This document shows positions 51,689-60,560 of a DNA stretch of 64,000 bases, in pieces. Location of the stretch: the NCBI RefSeq assembly GCF_900094595.1, contig NZ_FMAD01000013.1:93751-157750 (forward strand), read 5' to 3'. The position numbers and the translations under genes were made by a program. Under the pieces are notes generated by a model that saw only the letters and a list, made by a program, of their open reading frames with translations, had not been told where the DNA came from and searched no databases. Each line of letters begins with the position of its first letter. Position 1 is the first letter of the stretch. Source of the DNA: Cupriavidus alkaliphilus. GTDB taxonomy: Bacteria; Pseudomonadota; Gammaproteobacteria; Burkholderiales; Burkholderiaceae.

Positions 51689-53053
51689 CTAGACGATCGT
51701 GATGGGGTTCTGCCGCGGCCCGCGCTCCAGCAGCGCCGCCAGCCTGCGCAGCGCGTGCGCCAGCTGGGCGCGGTCGTCCACCCCGCCCAGCGAAATCCGA
51801 ATGGCATTGGGTGCGCCCGCGCCGTCCCAGAACACATCGGAGGGCGTGACCCGAAGGTCTTCCGCCAGCGCGGCGCTGGCCAGCTGCTGCGCGGACCAGT
51901 GGGACGGCAGCCGGTGCCATACGTGGATGCCGCTGGGCGGCAGCTGGCCCATCCCGCTCAGCCAGCGGCTGGCCAGGGCACAACGCGCCAGCGCTTCGGC
52001 GCGGATGCCTTCGAGCAATTGCATGGCCGAGCCGTCATGGATCCATTGCGTCGCCAGCGCCGCGGTCATGGGCGCGGGCATCAGCGCAAACGCGCGCAGC
52101 GGCGCCAGCAGGTCGTCGCTGCCGCGGCCTTCGGGCAACAGCACATAGGCGGTGCGCAAGCCCGGGCTGAGCGCCTTGGACAGCGTCGCGACGTAGTAGG
52201 TGCGTGCGGGAGCAAAGCGCGCGAGCGGAGGCGGTGCGGACGGCGTCAGCAGCCAGTAGGGGTCGTCCTCGAGCAGCGCGATATCGCAGCGCTGCGCCGC
52301 GCTGGCCAGCTCGGCCCGGCGCGAGGCCGGCATGGTGTGGGTGGTCGGGTTCTGCGCGGTCGGGTTGAGGTAGGCCAGCGTGGCGCCGTCGGCGCGGGCG
52401 GCGGCGAGCGCGTCGGGCAGCATCCCGTCGGCGTCGCACGGCGCGACCACCACGCGCCGGCCCAGTTGCGCCGCCGCGGCGCGGATGCCCGGGTAGGCCA
52501 GCGGCTCGGTCACGATCGCCTCGCCGGGCCGGGTCCGGCTAAGGATCACGGCGGCCAGCGCGGCCTGGGCGCCGGGGCACACCACCAGCCGCGCCGTGTC
52601 GACCCGCCCGAACATCGGCGCCAGCCAGAGCGCCCCGGCCGCGCGGTCCGGAGCACTGCCGCCGCCAAGCTGGTAGGTCATCAGCAGTTGCGGGTCGCTG
52701 CGCAGCAGGACCTGGTTCAGGCCGCGCCGCAACAGGTCCTGGAAATCCACGCCGGCGGGCGGCGGCGGCACGTTCATGCTCATGTCGACCACCCGCGCCA
52801 GTTCCGCGCGCGGCGCGGCGATAAAGGTGCCGAGCGCACCCCTGGCCTCGATCAGCTGGCGCCGCCGGGCTTCGTTATAGGCGCGCGTGACCGTCGTCAG
52901 GTCGACGCCGAGCGCTTGCGCCAGGCTGCGCTGAGGCGGCACGCGGTCGCCGGCCACGAGCCGGCCGTCGCCGATGGCTTGCTCGATGTAAGCGACGATC
53001 TGCAGGTAGCGGGCGACGCCGGAGGTGGTGATCCGCAGATCCCACCTGGCCAC
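51689..53053 (-). CDS. MocR-type regulator (GntR winged helix fused to aminotransferase domain)
   Basis: The product has 454 residues from GTG 53053. The N-terminal GntR helix domain reads RYLQIVAYIEQAIGDGRLVAGDRVPPQRSLAQALGVDLTTVTRAYNEARRRQLIE. The C-terminal fold-type I aminotransferase domain has the PLP lysine in ATLSKALSPGLRTAYV and EDDPYW. GTG 53053 is preferred because AAGAGG lies 9 bases before it and leaves CCATACA repeats in the promoter. ATGs at 53125 and 53134 lack a ribosome-binding site. The target could be itself or the divergent cyo operon. Confidence 0.9.
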   Translation of the reverse strand: MARWDLRITTSGVARYLQIVAYIEQAIGDGRLVAGDRVPPQRSLAQALGVDLTTVTRAYNEARRRQLIEARGALGTFIAAPRAELARVVDMSMNVPPPPAGVDFQDLLRRGLNQVLLRSDPQLLMTYQLGGGSAPDRAAGALWLAPMFGRVDTARLVVCPGAQAALAAVILSRTRPGEAIVTEPLAYPGIRAAAAQLGRRVVVAPCDADGMLPDALAAARADGATLAYLNPTAQNPTTHTMPASRRAELASAAQRCDIALLEDDPYWLLTPSAPPPLARFAPARTYYVATLSKALSPGLRTAYVLLPEGRGSDDLLAPLRAFALMPAPMTAALATQWIHDGSAMQLLEGIRAEALARCALASRWLSGMGQLPPSGIHVWHRLPSHWSAQQLASAALAEDLRVTPSDVFWDGAGAPNAIRISLGGVDDRAQLAHALRRLAALLERGPRQNPITIV

Positions 53054-53064
53054 GGCGTCGGCCT

Positions 53065-53155
53065 CTTGTATGGGTCCTGTCGCCAAAATTTTCCTCGATG
53101 TATGGCCCTTGTCTTCGAATAGCATGCCAGACATTGCCGAAGGAATCCATACAAG
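53065..53155. promoter_or_regulatory. Repeated CCATACA boxes upstream of the MocR-type gene
   Basis: On the minus strand CCATACA occurs at 53073-53067 and 53105-53099, as direct repeats 32 bp apart. The 9-bp CTTGTATGG at 53065-53073 also recurs in inverted form as CCATACAAG at 53147-53155. MocR-family regulators such as GabR and PdxR bind direct or inverted repeats of this size and spacing. The boxes flank the predicted start of this MocR gene. Confidence 0.5.
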
Positions 53156-53238
53156 CCACGCCCGCGCGGGCTGACGCAGCACTTGAATCGGAGCGCGTGG
53201 CCGGATGCCTTCGGTAATCCGTAACCAAGGTGTCCGAC

Positions 53239-54249
53239 ATGCTCAAACCTACCGCCGGGCCGGCAAACCAGAATCGACAAGGCCCGCTGCCCCGCCCGTC
53301 CTCCCGTCACAGTCCATCGCCAGCCCGGCCGCCCCGTATCGGCGTCTTGCTGCTGGCCGCCGGCCTGAGCGCCCTGCTTAGCGGCTGCAACCTCGAACTG
53401 CTCAATCCGAAGGGCAGCATCGGCGAGCAGGAGAAATCGCTGATCCTGATTTCGCTGTTCGTGATGCTGATGGTCGTGATCCCGGTGATCTTCCTGACGC
53501 TGTGGTTCGCGTGGCGCTACCGCGAAAGCAACACGCGCGCGACCTACGCGCCCCGCTGGTCGCACTCGACCAGGATCGAGATCGTGGTATGGGGCATCCC
53601 GTGCGTGATCGTGGCCTGCCTGGCGGTGCTGATCTGGGATTCGACGCACAAGCTTGACCCTTACCGACCGCTGCAGTCCGAGGTCAAGCCGCTGCAGGTC
53701 GACGTCATCGCGCTGAACTGGAAATGGCTGTTCGTCTATCCGGAGTATGGCGTCGCCTCGGTGAACCAGCTGGCCATCCCGGTCGGCACGCCCGTCAGCT
53801 TCCGGCTCACCTCCGAATCGATGATGAACGCCTTCTTCATTCCGCAGCTTGGCAGCATGGTCTACACCATGGCCGGCATGCAGACCCGCCTGCACCTGAT
53901 TGCCGAGTCGCCGGGCGTCTATCTCGGCCAGTCCGCGGCCTACAGCGGCGCGGGCTTTTCCGACATGCATTTCAAGACCCTGGCCACCTCGCGCGAGGAA
54001 TTCGACGCGTGGATCGGCAAGGCCCGCGCTTCGGCCCGGGCGCTCGATGCGAACACCTACCGCGCGCTGGAGCAGCCCAGCAGCAAGGACCCGGTCACGC
54101 TGTACGCCTCGGTGGCGCCGCAGCTGTTCGACCAGGTGGTCGACAAGTACATGCAGGCCTACGGCGCGGTGTGCCGCGCGGACACCCCCGAATCTCTGCA
54201 GGCCTTCCAGCGCGTTCCGCCGGCGCTGCCCGGCCGCATGGAGCAATGA
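53239..54249 (+). CDS. cyoA: Cytochrome bo3 ubiquinol oxidase subunit II
   Basis: This 336-residue subunit II of the proton-pumping quinol oxidase has a lipobox LLSGCNLELLNP (Cys about 52), two transmembrane helices (LILISLFVMLMVVIPVIFLTLWFAWRY and IEIVVWGIPCVIVACLAVLIWDS) and a periplasmic cupredoxin domain (LQVDVIALNWKWLFVYPEYGVASVNQLAIPVG). The CuA ligands of cytochrome c oxidases are absent, as in all CyoA. ATG 53239 is used; GTG 53230 is also possible. The next gene starts one base after the stop. Confidence 0.95.
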   Translation: MLKPTAGPANQNRQGPLPRPSSRHSPSPARPPRIGVLLLAAGLSALLSGCNLELLNPKGSIGEQEKSLILISLFVMLMVVIPVIFLTLWFAWRYRESNTRATYAPRWSHSTRIEIVVWGIPCVIVACLAVLIWDSTHKLDPYRPLQSEVKPLQVDVIALNWKWLFVYPEYGVASVNQLAIPVGTPVSFRLTSESMMNAFFIPQLGSMVYTMAGMQTRLHLIAESPGVYLGQSAAYSGAGFSDMHFKTLATSREEFDAWIGKARASARALDANTYRALEQPSSKDPVTLYASVAPQLFDQVVDKYMQAYGAVCRADTPESLQAFQRVPPALPGRMEQ

Positions 54250-54250
54250 C

Positions 54251-56227
54251 ATGCTAGGAAAACTCAACCTCGAGGCCATCCCCTACCACGAGCCGATCAT
54301 CATGGGGACGCTGGCGGTGGTGATCGTGCTGGGCGCGGCGCTGCTCGGCGCCATCACCTACTACCGCAAGTGGGCATACCTGTGGACCGAGTGGATCTGC
54401 TCGGTCGACCACAAGAAGGTGGGGGTGATGTACATCATCCTGGCGCTGGTCATGCTGCTGCGCGGCTTTGCCGACGCGATCCTGATGCGCACGCAGCAGG
54501 CCATCGCCTACGGCGATGCCGCGGGCTACCTGCCGCCGCACCACTACGACCAGATCTTCACCGCGCACGGCGTGATCATGATCTTCTACGTCGCCACGCC
54601 GCTGGTGGTGGGGCTGATGAACGTGATCGTGCCGCTGCAGATCGGCGCGCGCGACGTGGCCTTCCCGTTCGTCAACTCGCTCAGCTTCTGGCTGTCGGCC
54701 ATGGGCGCGGTGCTGGTGATGCTGTCGATGTTCGTCGGCGACTTCGCCGCGACCGGCTGGGTGGCCTACCCGCCGTTGTCGGAGCTGGGCTACAGCCCGA
54801 CCGTCGGCGTCGACTACTACATCTGGTCATTGCAGATATCCGGGCTCGGCACCACGCTGACCGGCATCAACTTCATCGTCACCATCCTGCGCATGCGCGC
54901 ACCGGGCCTGACCCTGATGAAGATGCCGGTGTTCACCTGGACCGCGCTGATCACCAACATCCTGATCGTCGCCATCTTCCCGGTGCTGACCGCCACGCTG
55001 GCCCTGCTCACCGCCGACCGCTACCTCGGCATGCATTTCTTCACCAACGAGCTGGGCGGCAACGCCATGATGTACGTGAACCTGATCTGGATCTGGGGCC
55101 ACCCCGAGGTCTATGTGCTGATCCTGCCCGCGTTCGGCGCGTTCTCGGAAATCATCGCCACGTTCTCGCGCAAGCCGCTGTTCGGCTACAAGTCGATGGT
55201 CTATGCGACCTCGTCGATCGGCGTGCTGTCGTTCTTCGTCTGGCTGCACCACTTCTTCACCATGGGCTCGGGCGCCAACGTCAACGCCTTCTTCGGCATC
55301 ATGACGTCGATCATCTCGATTCCGACCGGCGTCAAGCTGTTCAACTGGCTGTTCACCATGTACCGGGGCCGGATCCGCTTCCATACCTCGACCATGTGGA
55401 CCATCGGCTTCATGGTCACCTTTGCGATCGGCGGCATGACCGGCGTGCTGCTGGCGGTGCCGGGCGCCGACTTCGTGCTGCACAACAGCCTGTTCCTGGT
55501 GGCCCACTTCCATAACGTGATCATCGGCGGCGTGCTGTTCGGCTGCCTGGCCGCGATCAGCTTCTGGTTCCCGAAGGTGTTCGGCTTCAAGCTCAACGAG
55601 TTCTGGGGCAAGGTGTCGTTCTGGTGCTGGCTGGCCGGCTTCTTCCTGGCCTTCATGCCGCTCTACGTGCTGGGCTTCAAGGGCATGACCCGGCGGATGA
55701 ACCACTATGCCAACCTCGACTGGCATCCCTACCTGGTGGTGGCGATGATCGGTGCCTTCGTCATCGGCGCCGGCATCCTGGCGATGATGGTGCAGCTGGC
55801 CGTCAGCATCCGCGACCGCAAGCACAACCGTGACCTCACCGGCGACCCGTGGGACGGCCGCAGCCTGGAGTGGTCGACCGCATCGCCGGCGCCGTTCTAC
55901 AACTTCGCGAAGGTGCCGCATATCACCTCGCTGGAGCAGCACTGGGATGACAAGGAGGCCGGGCGCGCCTGGCGCCAGCCGGCCCACTACGAGGACATCC
56001 ACATGCCACGCCCCACCGCGGCTGGCTTCCTGGTGTCGGTGTTCGGGCTGGTGTCCTGCTTTGCGCTGGTCTGGCACATGTGGCTGGTCGCCATTGCCGG
56101 GCTGGTCGGCGCGATCGCGACCTTCGTGCTGCGCAGCTACGACCGCGACGTCGACTACTACGTGCCGGCCGCCGAAGTCGAGCGCATCGAGCGCGCCCGC
56201 TATGCCCAACTGCAGCAAGCTGCCTGA
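54251..56227 (+). CDS. cyoB: Cytochrome bo3 ubiquinol oxidase subunit I
   Basis: This 658-residue catalytic heme-copper subunit has ligand His residues in TAHGVIMIFY, the crosslinked His/Tyr in IWGHPEVYVLILP, the CuB His pair in FFVWLHHFFTMGSG and the heme ligands in LFLVAHFHNVIIGG. SVDHKKVGVMYIILALVMLLRGFADAILMR is the quinol-oxidase N-terminal block. About 15 membrane helices are expected. It begins one base after cyoA and cyoC follows after 2 bp. Confidence 0.97.
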   Translation: MLGKLNLEAIPYHEPIIMGTLAVVIVLGAALLGAITYYRKWAYLWTEWICSVDHKKVGVMYIILALVMLLRGFADAILMRTQQAIAYGDAAGYLPPHHYDQIFTAHGVIMIFYVATPLVVGLMNVIVPLQIGARDVAFPFVNSLSFWLSAMGAVLVMLSMFVGDFAATGWVAYPPLSELGYSPTVGVDYYIWSLQISGLGTTLTGINFIVTILRMRAPGLTLMKMPVFTWTALITNILIVAIFPVLTATLALLTADRYLGMHFFTNELGGNAMMYVNLIWIWGHPEVYVLILPAFGAFSEIIATFSRKPLFGYKSMVYATSSIGVLSFFVWLHHFFTMGSGANVNAFFGIMTSIISIPTGVKLFNWLFTMYRGRIRFHTSTMWTIGFMVTFAIGGMTGVLLAVPGADFVLHNSLFLVAHFHNVIIGGVLFGCLAAISFWFPKVFGFKLNEFWGKVSFWCWLAGFFLAFMPLYVLGFKGMTRRMNHYANLDWHPYLVVAMIGAFVIGAGILAMMVQLAVSIRDRKHNRDLTGDPWDGRSLEWSTASPAPFYNFAKVPHITSLEQHWDDKEAGRAWRQPAHYEDIHMPRPTAAGFLVSVFGLVSCFALVWHMWLVAIAGLVGAIATFVLRSYDRDVDYYVPAAEVERIERARYAQLQQAA

Positions 56228-56229
56228 CC

Positions 56230-56874
56230 ATGACCCCGACGCTATCCCCTACCCTGCACCACCCGGGTCCGGACGCCACACACGCGACCACCCACGCCGC
56301 CGAGCACGGCCATCACGATGCCGCCGCCCATACCACGCTGGGCTTCTGGCTCTACCTGATGAGCGACTGCCTGATCTTCGCGGTGCTGTTCGCTACCTTC
56401 GGCGTGCTGTCCGGCAACACCGCGGGCGGGCCCGGCGGGCAACAACTGTTCGAGCTGCTGTTCGTGTTCGCCGAGACCATGGTGCTGCTGCTCAGCAGCT
56501 ACACCTTCGGCCTGGCGATGCTGCGGCAGGACGCCAATGCCGCGCCGCGCATGATCCGCTGGCTGGCGGCCACCTTCGTGCTGGGCGCGCTGTTCGTTGC
56601 CATGGAGGTCTACGAGTTCGCCCACCTGCTGCACCAGGGCGCCGGCCCCGGCGTCAGCGCCTACCTGTCGGCGTTCTTCACGCTGGTCGGCACCCACGGC
56701 CTGCACGTCACCGCTGGCCTGTTCTGGCTCGCCGTGATGATCCACCAGATCCGGCGCTTCGGCCTCGACGACATCGTGCGCCGCCGGCTGGCGTGCCTGA
56801 GCCTGTTCTGGCACTTCCTCGACCTGGTGTGGATCTGCGTGTTTACCTTCGTCTACCTGCGGGAGTTCGCATGA
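56230..56874 (+). CDS. cyoC: Cytochrome bo3 ubiquinol oxidase subunit III
   Basis: This 214-residue, five-helix subunit III shows GFWLYLMSDCLIFAVLFATFGVL, FVFAETMVLLLSSYTFGLAML, FFTLVGTHGLHVTAGLFWLAVMI and FWHFLDLVWICVFTFVYL, all typical of CyoC. The stop overlaps the cyoD start by four bases (ATGA). Confidence 0.95.
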   Translation: MTPTLSPTLHHPGPDATHATTHAAEHGHHDAAAHTTLGFWLYLMSDCLIFAVLFATFGVLSGNTAGGPGGQQLFELLFVFAETMVLLLSSYTFGLAMLRQDANAAPRMIRWLAATFVLGALFVAMEVYEFAHLLHQGAGPGVSAYLSAFFTLVGTHGLHVTAGLFWLAVMIHQIRRFGLDDIVRRRLACLSLFWHFLDLVWICVFTFVYLREFA

Positions 56875-57248
56875 AGCCGTCCCATCTGCATTCCGTCCAT
56901 GCGGGCGAGCACGCCGTCCATGGCAGCGTGCGCCGCTACACCATCGGCCTGCTGCTGTCGGTGGCGCTGACCGTGGCATCGTTTGCCACAGTCATGACCG
57001 GCATGCTGCGGAGCGATGCCGCGATCGCGCTGGTGGTCGGCCTCTGCGTCGCGCAACTGCTGGTGCAGCTGGTGTACTTCCTGCACCTGGGCACCGGCCC
57101 CGGCCAGCGCGGCAATACCGTCATCTTCGCCTGCACCGGCTTCCTGATCGCGATCGTCGTCGCCGGCTCGCTGTGGGTGATGCACAACGCCGACCTCAAC
57201 ATGATGCCGACCGACATGTCGATCGAACGGGCACGGGCCAGGGACTAG
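56871..57248 (+). CDS. cyoD: Cytochrome bo3 ubiquinol oxidase subunit IV
   Basis: This 125-residue, three-helix subunit IV supports assembly of subunit I. Helices are IGLLLSVALTVASFATVM, AAIALVVGLCVAQLLVQLVYFLHLGTG and NTVIFACTGFLIAIVVAGSLWVMHN; the VQLVYFLHL motif is family-specific. The heme O synthase gene cyoE, often next in line, is absent from the following region. Confidence 0.95.
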   Translation: MKPSHLHSVHAGEHAVHGSVRRYTIGLLLSVALTVASFATVMTGMLRSDAAIALVVGLCVAQLLVQLVYFLHLGTGPGQRGNTVIFACTGFLIAIVVAGSLWVMHNADLNMMPTDMSIERARARD

Positions 57249-57286
57249 CGGTGCACCCGCATTGATGGATCCGCGTGGAGAAGGCC

Positions 57287-57535
57287 ATGCTTGCCATGCC
57301 CGATGTCGCCCGGACGCTGTCCAGCCCCGAAGAACTATGGCGCGCCATCGCCGGCCTCTCCGCCGGCCAATTGCATACCATCATCGATAGCGCCCATGCC
57401 GCGGCGGAACCGATGGCGGACCTCGATTCGTTCAGGCGCCGCATTGCCGGAGTATTCGGCAATGTGGCCGGTTTCACCCCGGCGCCGCCGCCGGAATCGA
57501 TCGTGCGCGAAATGTGGGAGAAATACCGAGGCTGA
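57287..57535 (+). CDS. Small hypothetical protein downstream of cyoD
   Basis: This 82-residue soluble protein begins MLAMPDVARTLSSPEELWRAIAGLSAGQLHTIIDSAHAAAEPMADL and ends ESIVREMWEKYRG, and is mostly helical. ATG 57287 has GGAGAAGG just upstream; a GTG at 57275 is an alternative. It may be co-transcribed with cyoABCD (38-bp gap). I recognise no family. Confidence 0.6.
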   Translation: MLAMPDVARTLSSPEELWRAIAGLSAGQLHTIIDSAHAAAEPMADLDSFRRRIAGVFGNVAGFTPAPPPESIVREMWEKYRG

Positions 57536-57635
57536 AAGTGAGCCGCACAGCCAGCCACTCTGGTTATACTTGCCCTGGTTTTCGTCGTGTTCGGTTTTCC
57601 CCCGCAGTTCCACCGAAGTTCTCCGGAGCCACGCC

Positions 57636-58535
57636 ATGCGAACCGGGCATTGCGCCAGCCGACCACGGCATGCCTTGCCAGAGACGAGGTTGCGCAAACA
57701 CTGCCGCGTGCTCCCGGCCATTGCCGCGGCATTCGCAACGACCTGCTGGGCACAGGATTTCGATGCCATCGAGCGGCCGTTGTGGGAAGCCGGGCTTGGA
57801 GTCGGCGGCATCACCCTGCCGCACTACCGCGGCTCGGACTCGCGCGCCAACCTGCTGTTTCCGGTCCCCTACTTTGTCTACCGCGGCGAGCATCTGCGCG
57901 CGGACCGGAGCGGGGTGCGCGGCAAGCTGTTCGACAGCGACCGCATCGAGGCAAATGTCAGCCTCGGCCTCTCGCTCCCCGTCAGGAGCAGCCAGGATGA
58001 AGTCCGCCGCGGCATGCCGGATCTCAAGACCGCCGTGGAAATCGGGCCTTCGCTGGCGGTCACGCTCTGGCATTCCGCCGAGGACCGCACCAGGCTGGAT
58101 CTGCGGCTGCCGGTACGGCTGGCCGTGACCGTGGAATCGTCGCCCAAGGCGATAGGCTGGATCTTTTCGCCGAACCTGAACCTCGACGTTGCCAACGTCG
58201 GCGGCCTGCCGGGCTGGAACCTGGGCCTGATGGCGGGGCCGCTGTTCTCGACCGCGCGCTACAACCAGTATTTCTATTCCGTCGAGGCGCAGTTCGCGAC
58301 CGCGGCGCGTCCGGCCTACGTCGCGCGCGGCGGCTATTCCGGCAGCATGGCGCTGGCTTCGTTGTCCAAGCGCTTTCGCCATGTCTGGTTCGGCGCCTTC
58401 GTCCGCTACGACCGGCTCGACGGCGCCAGCTTCGAGGACAGCCCGCTGGTGCGCCGCAAAGACGCCCTGGCCGCCGGGCTGGCACTGAGCTGGATCTTCG
58501 GCCAGTCGTCGACATACGTACAGAGCCGGGAATAA
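57636..58535 (+). CDS. MipA/OmpV family outer-membrane protein
   Basis: This 299-residue beta-barrel protein has a signal region (LPAIAAAFATTCWAQ) and begins WEAGLGVGGITLPHYRGSDSRANLLFPVPYFVYRGEHLRADRSGVRGKLFDSDRIEANVSLGLSLP, the MipA start. The C-terminus reads WFGAFVRYDRLDGASFEDSPLVRRKDALAAGLALSWIF. MipA relatives bind murein-associated partners or act as small porins. ATG 57636 follows CCGGAG at 8 bases. It stands between the cyo region and a PheC-like gene, with no evident link. Confidence 0.9.
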   Translation: MRTGHCASRPRHALPETRLRKHCRVLPAIAAAFATTCWAQDFDAIERPLWEAGLGVGGITLPHYRGSDSRANLLFPVPYFVYRGEHLRADRSGVRGKLFDSDRIEANVSLGLSLPVRSSQDEVRRGMPDLKTAVEIGPSLAVTLWHSAEDRTRLDLRLPVRLAVTVESSPKAIGWIFSPNLNLDVANVGGLPGWNLGLMAGPLFSTARYNQYFYSVEAQFATAARPAYVARGGYSGSMALASLSKRFRHVWFGAFVRYDRLDGASFEDSPLVRRKDALAAGLALSWIFGQSSTYVQSRE

Positions 58536-58659
58536 GGCCACGGGCGGACCGTTGCGTATCGTTGCGGATCGGCTGACCGCATGCGGGCAAACGCATGCGA
58601 TATATTTCCGCATGCCGCCCCGGCCTCATTTCCCGAACCCAACACAGAGAAAAACGAAG

Positions 58660-59457
58660 ATGCCAATGACAAGGACGATCGTCAGCGCCGTTGCCCTGCT
58701 CTGCGCCGCCCCGGTGTTCTCGCAGCCGGCCGCGCCGGCCCCCGCGCTGTCGCCCACTTTGACCCGCGTCGCGCAATCGGGCGTGCTGCGCGTCTGCACG
58801 CCCGGCGACTACAAGCCCTTCAGCTTCATGAAGTCGGAAGGCCAGTACGAGGGGCTCGACGTGGACCTGATGGCATCGCTGGCCAGCTCGCTCGGCGCCA
58901 AGCCGCAATTCGTCAAGACCAGCTGGGCCACGCTGATGCCGGACTTCGTCGGCGGCAGGTGCGATATCGGCGCCGGCGGCATCTCGGTGTCGCTGGAACG
59001 CCAGAAGCAGGCTTATTTCAGCGCGCCCTACATGGTCAATGGCAAGACGCCGATCACCCGCTGCGAGAATGTGCAGCGCTTCCAGACCGTGGAGGCCATC
59101 AACCGCCCCGGCGTGCGCGTGATCGCCAATCCGGGCGGCAGCAACGAGCGCTTCGCCCGCACGCACCTGTCCCAGGCCAGGCTGACCATGCACAAGGACA
59201 ACCTGACGATCTTCGACGAGGTGATCCAGGGCCGCGCCGACGTCTTCGTCACCGAGGCCGCCGAAGCCATCGTCCAGAGCAAGGCCCATCCCGAGCTGTG
59301 CGCGGTCAATCCCGACAAGCCGCTGCAGTACGCTGAAATGGGCTATCTGCTGCCCAATGGCGACGAGGTGTTCAAGCGGTACGTCGACCAGTGGCTGCAC
59401 CTGGCCAGGGCTGGCGGGGAATTCGACGCGCGCCGTGCGGCCTGGCTGGGGAAGTAG
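58660..59457 (+). CDS. Periplasmic binding-protein-like cyclohexadienyl dehydratase (PheC-like)
   Basis: This 265-residue secreted protein has a signal peptide to about residue 22. The mature part closely follows PheC: SGVLRVCTPGDYKPFSFMKSEGQYEGLDVDLMASLA, KTSWATLMPDFVGGRCDIGAGGISVSLERQKQAYFSAPYMVNGKTPI, RPGVRVIANPGGSNERFARTHL and VFKRYVDQWL. PheC converts prephenate or arogenate to phenylpyruvate or phenylalanine in the periplasm. The fold is shared with amino-acid binding proteins, and no ABC permease genes are nearby, which favours the enzyme. Confidence 0.8.
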   Translation: MPMTRTIVSAVALLCAAPVFSQPAAPAPALSPTLTRVAQSGVLRVCTPGDYKPFSFMKSEGQYEGLDVDLMASLASSLGAKPQFVKTSWATLMPDFVGGRCDIGAGGISVSLERQKQAYFSAPYMVNGKTPITRCENVQRFQTVEAINRPGVRVIANPGGSNERFARTHLSQARLTMHKDNLTIFDEVIQGRADVFVTEAAEAIVQSKAHPELCAVNPDKPLQYAEMGYLLPNGDEVFKRYVDQWLHLARAGGEFDARRAAWLGK

Positions 59458-59490
59458 CGTTGCGCATGAGATTGGCGCCGGCGCAAACCG

Positions 59491-59892
59491 CTAGTTCACC
59501 GGGGTAAAGACCGGCGCCCCCTGCTTCTTGAGCAGGAACACGACAAACTTCGCGGGCCTGGTCTTGCTGGCATTGCGACCGACGGTGTGGAGGTCGTCCG
59601 GGCCTTCGTAGAAGGTCTCGCCCGCCTTCAGCGTCACCTCCTTGCCGCCCTTCACGCCCATGACAATGCTGCCTTCGAGCACATAGACAAACGCATGCGC
59701 GTCATGGCGGTGCACCGGGTCGAAGCCGCCGGGCGGGTACTCCACCGTGATCATCTCGACTTCCTTGCCCGCATAATCGGGCAGTGCCTTGGTGGTCAGC
59801 GACTTGACCACCACCTCGGGCGGCGCGGCATTGGCCAGCGGCGCCGACATCAGCAGCAGCAGGCTCGCCGCCATGGCAATCGACCGTTTCAT
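59491..59892 (-). CDS. Secreted cupin-domain protein
   Basis: This 133-residue cupin has a signal peptide (MKRSIAMAASLLLLMSAPLANA). The metal-binding motif 1 is PVHRHDAHAFVYVLEGSIVMG and motif 2 follows in ETFYEGPDDLHTVGRNAS. It lies 4 bp after the AhpD-like gene on the same strand, so they form a two-gene unit. Its substrate is not known. Confidence 0.87.
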   Translation of the reverse strand: MKRSIAMAASLLLLMSAPLANAAPPEVVVKSLTTKALPDYAGKEVEMITVEYPPGGFDPVHRHDAHAFVYVLEGSIVMGVKGGKEVTLKAGETFYEGPDDLHTVGRNASKTRPAKFVVFLLKKQGAPVFTPVN

Positions 59893-59896
59893 GGCA

Positions 59897-60376
59897 TTAC
59901 TCCAGGTTGGCCTTGTCCAGGCCGAAGGCCTTGTCGGAGGAACCCGGCACCGTGCGGAAGGCGACGTTCAGCCGGTTCCAGGTGTTGATGGAGCCCACCA
60001 GGAAAGTGAGGTCGGACAGCTCCTTCTCGGAATACTGCGTCAGCACGCGCTCGTAGACGTCGTCCGGCACCCCGTGCGCGGGCAGCTGGGTCAGCGCCTC
60101 GGTCCAGGCCAGCGCGGCGCGCTCGCGCGGCGAGAACAGCGTCGATTCGCGCCAGATCGCCACGTGGTGCAGCCGCAGCTCGCGCTCGCCGTGGATTTTC
60201 GCCATCTTGACGTGCATGTCGACACAGAACGCGCAGCCGTTGAGCTGCGACGCGCGAATCTCGACGAGCTCGCGAATGTGCTGCTCGATCGTCGTTTTCG
60301 GGAACAGGCTGCTGAGTTCCATGAGCTTCTTGGAAAGCTCCGGGGATTGCTGGAAGAAGTTTAGGCGTTGCGTCAT
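59897..60376 (-). CDS. Carboxymuconolactone decarboxylase / AhpD-like protein
   Basis: This 159-residue protein carries the redox motif NGCAFCVDMHVKMA (CxxC then His) typical of AhpD-like peroxidase partners. The start ATG 60376 gives MTQRLNFFQQSPELSKKLMELSSLF; upstream residues are not family-like. The C-terminal WNRLNVAFRTVPG is also typical. It may protect against peroxides or reduce an alkylhydroperoxide reductase. The adjacent cupin gene suggests a joint role. Confidence 0.88.
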   Translation of the reverse strand: MTQRLNFFQQSPELSKKLMELSSLFPKTTIEQHIRELVEIRASQLNGCAFCVDMHVKMAKIHGERELRLHHVAIWRESTLFSPRERAALAWTEALTQLPAHGVPDDVYERVLTQYSEKELSDLTFLVGSINTWNRLNVAFRTVPGSSDKAFGLDKANLE

Positions 60377-60560
60377 GATCGCTCCTGCTGAGATGGCGGG
60401 GATACCCGGCGGGCCTGCGCCGGATGGCAGGGACCGCGTGGAAGGAAGCGTAGCCGTACGCCGGGCGCACCGGTAGTGCCGCAGAAGTACACGCACTGTT
60501 ACCGCGCCGACACCAATCGTCGGGCACGATGCGGCGGCACCGGACCGGCCTGCAACGGAA

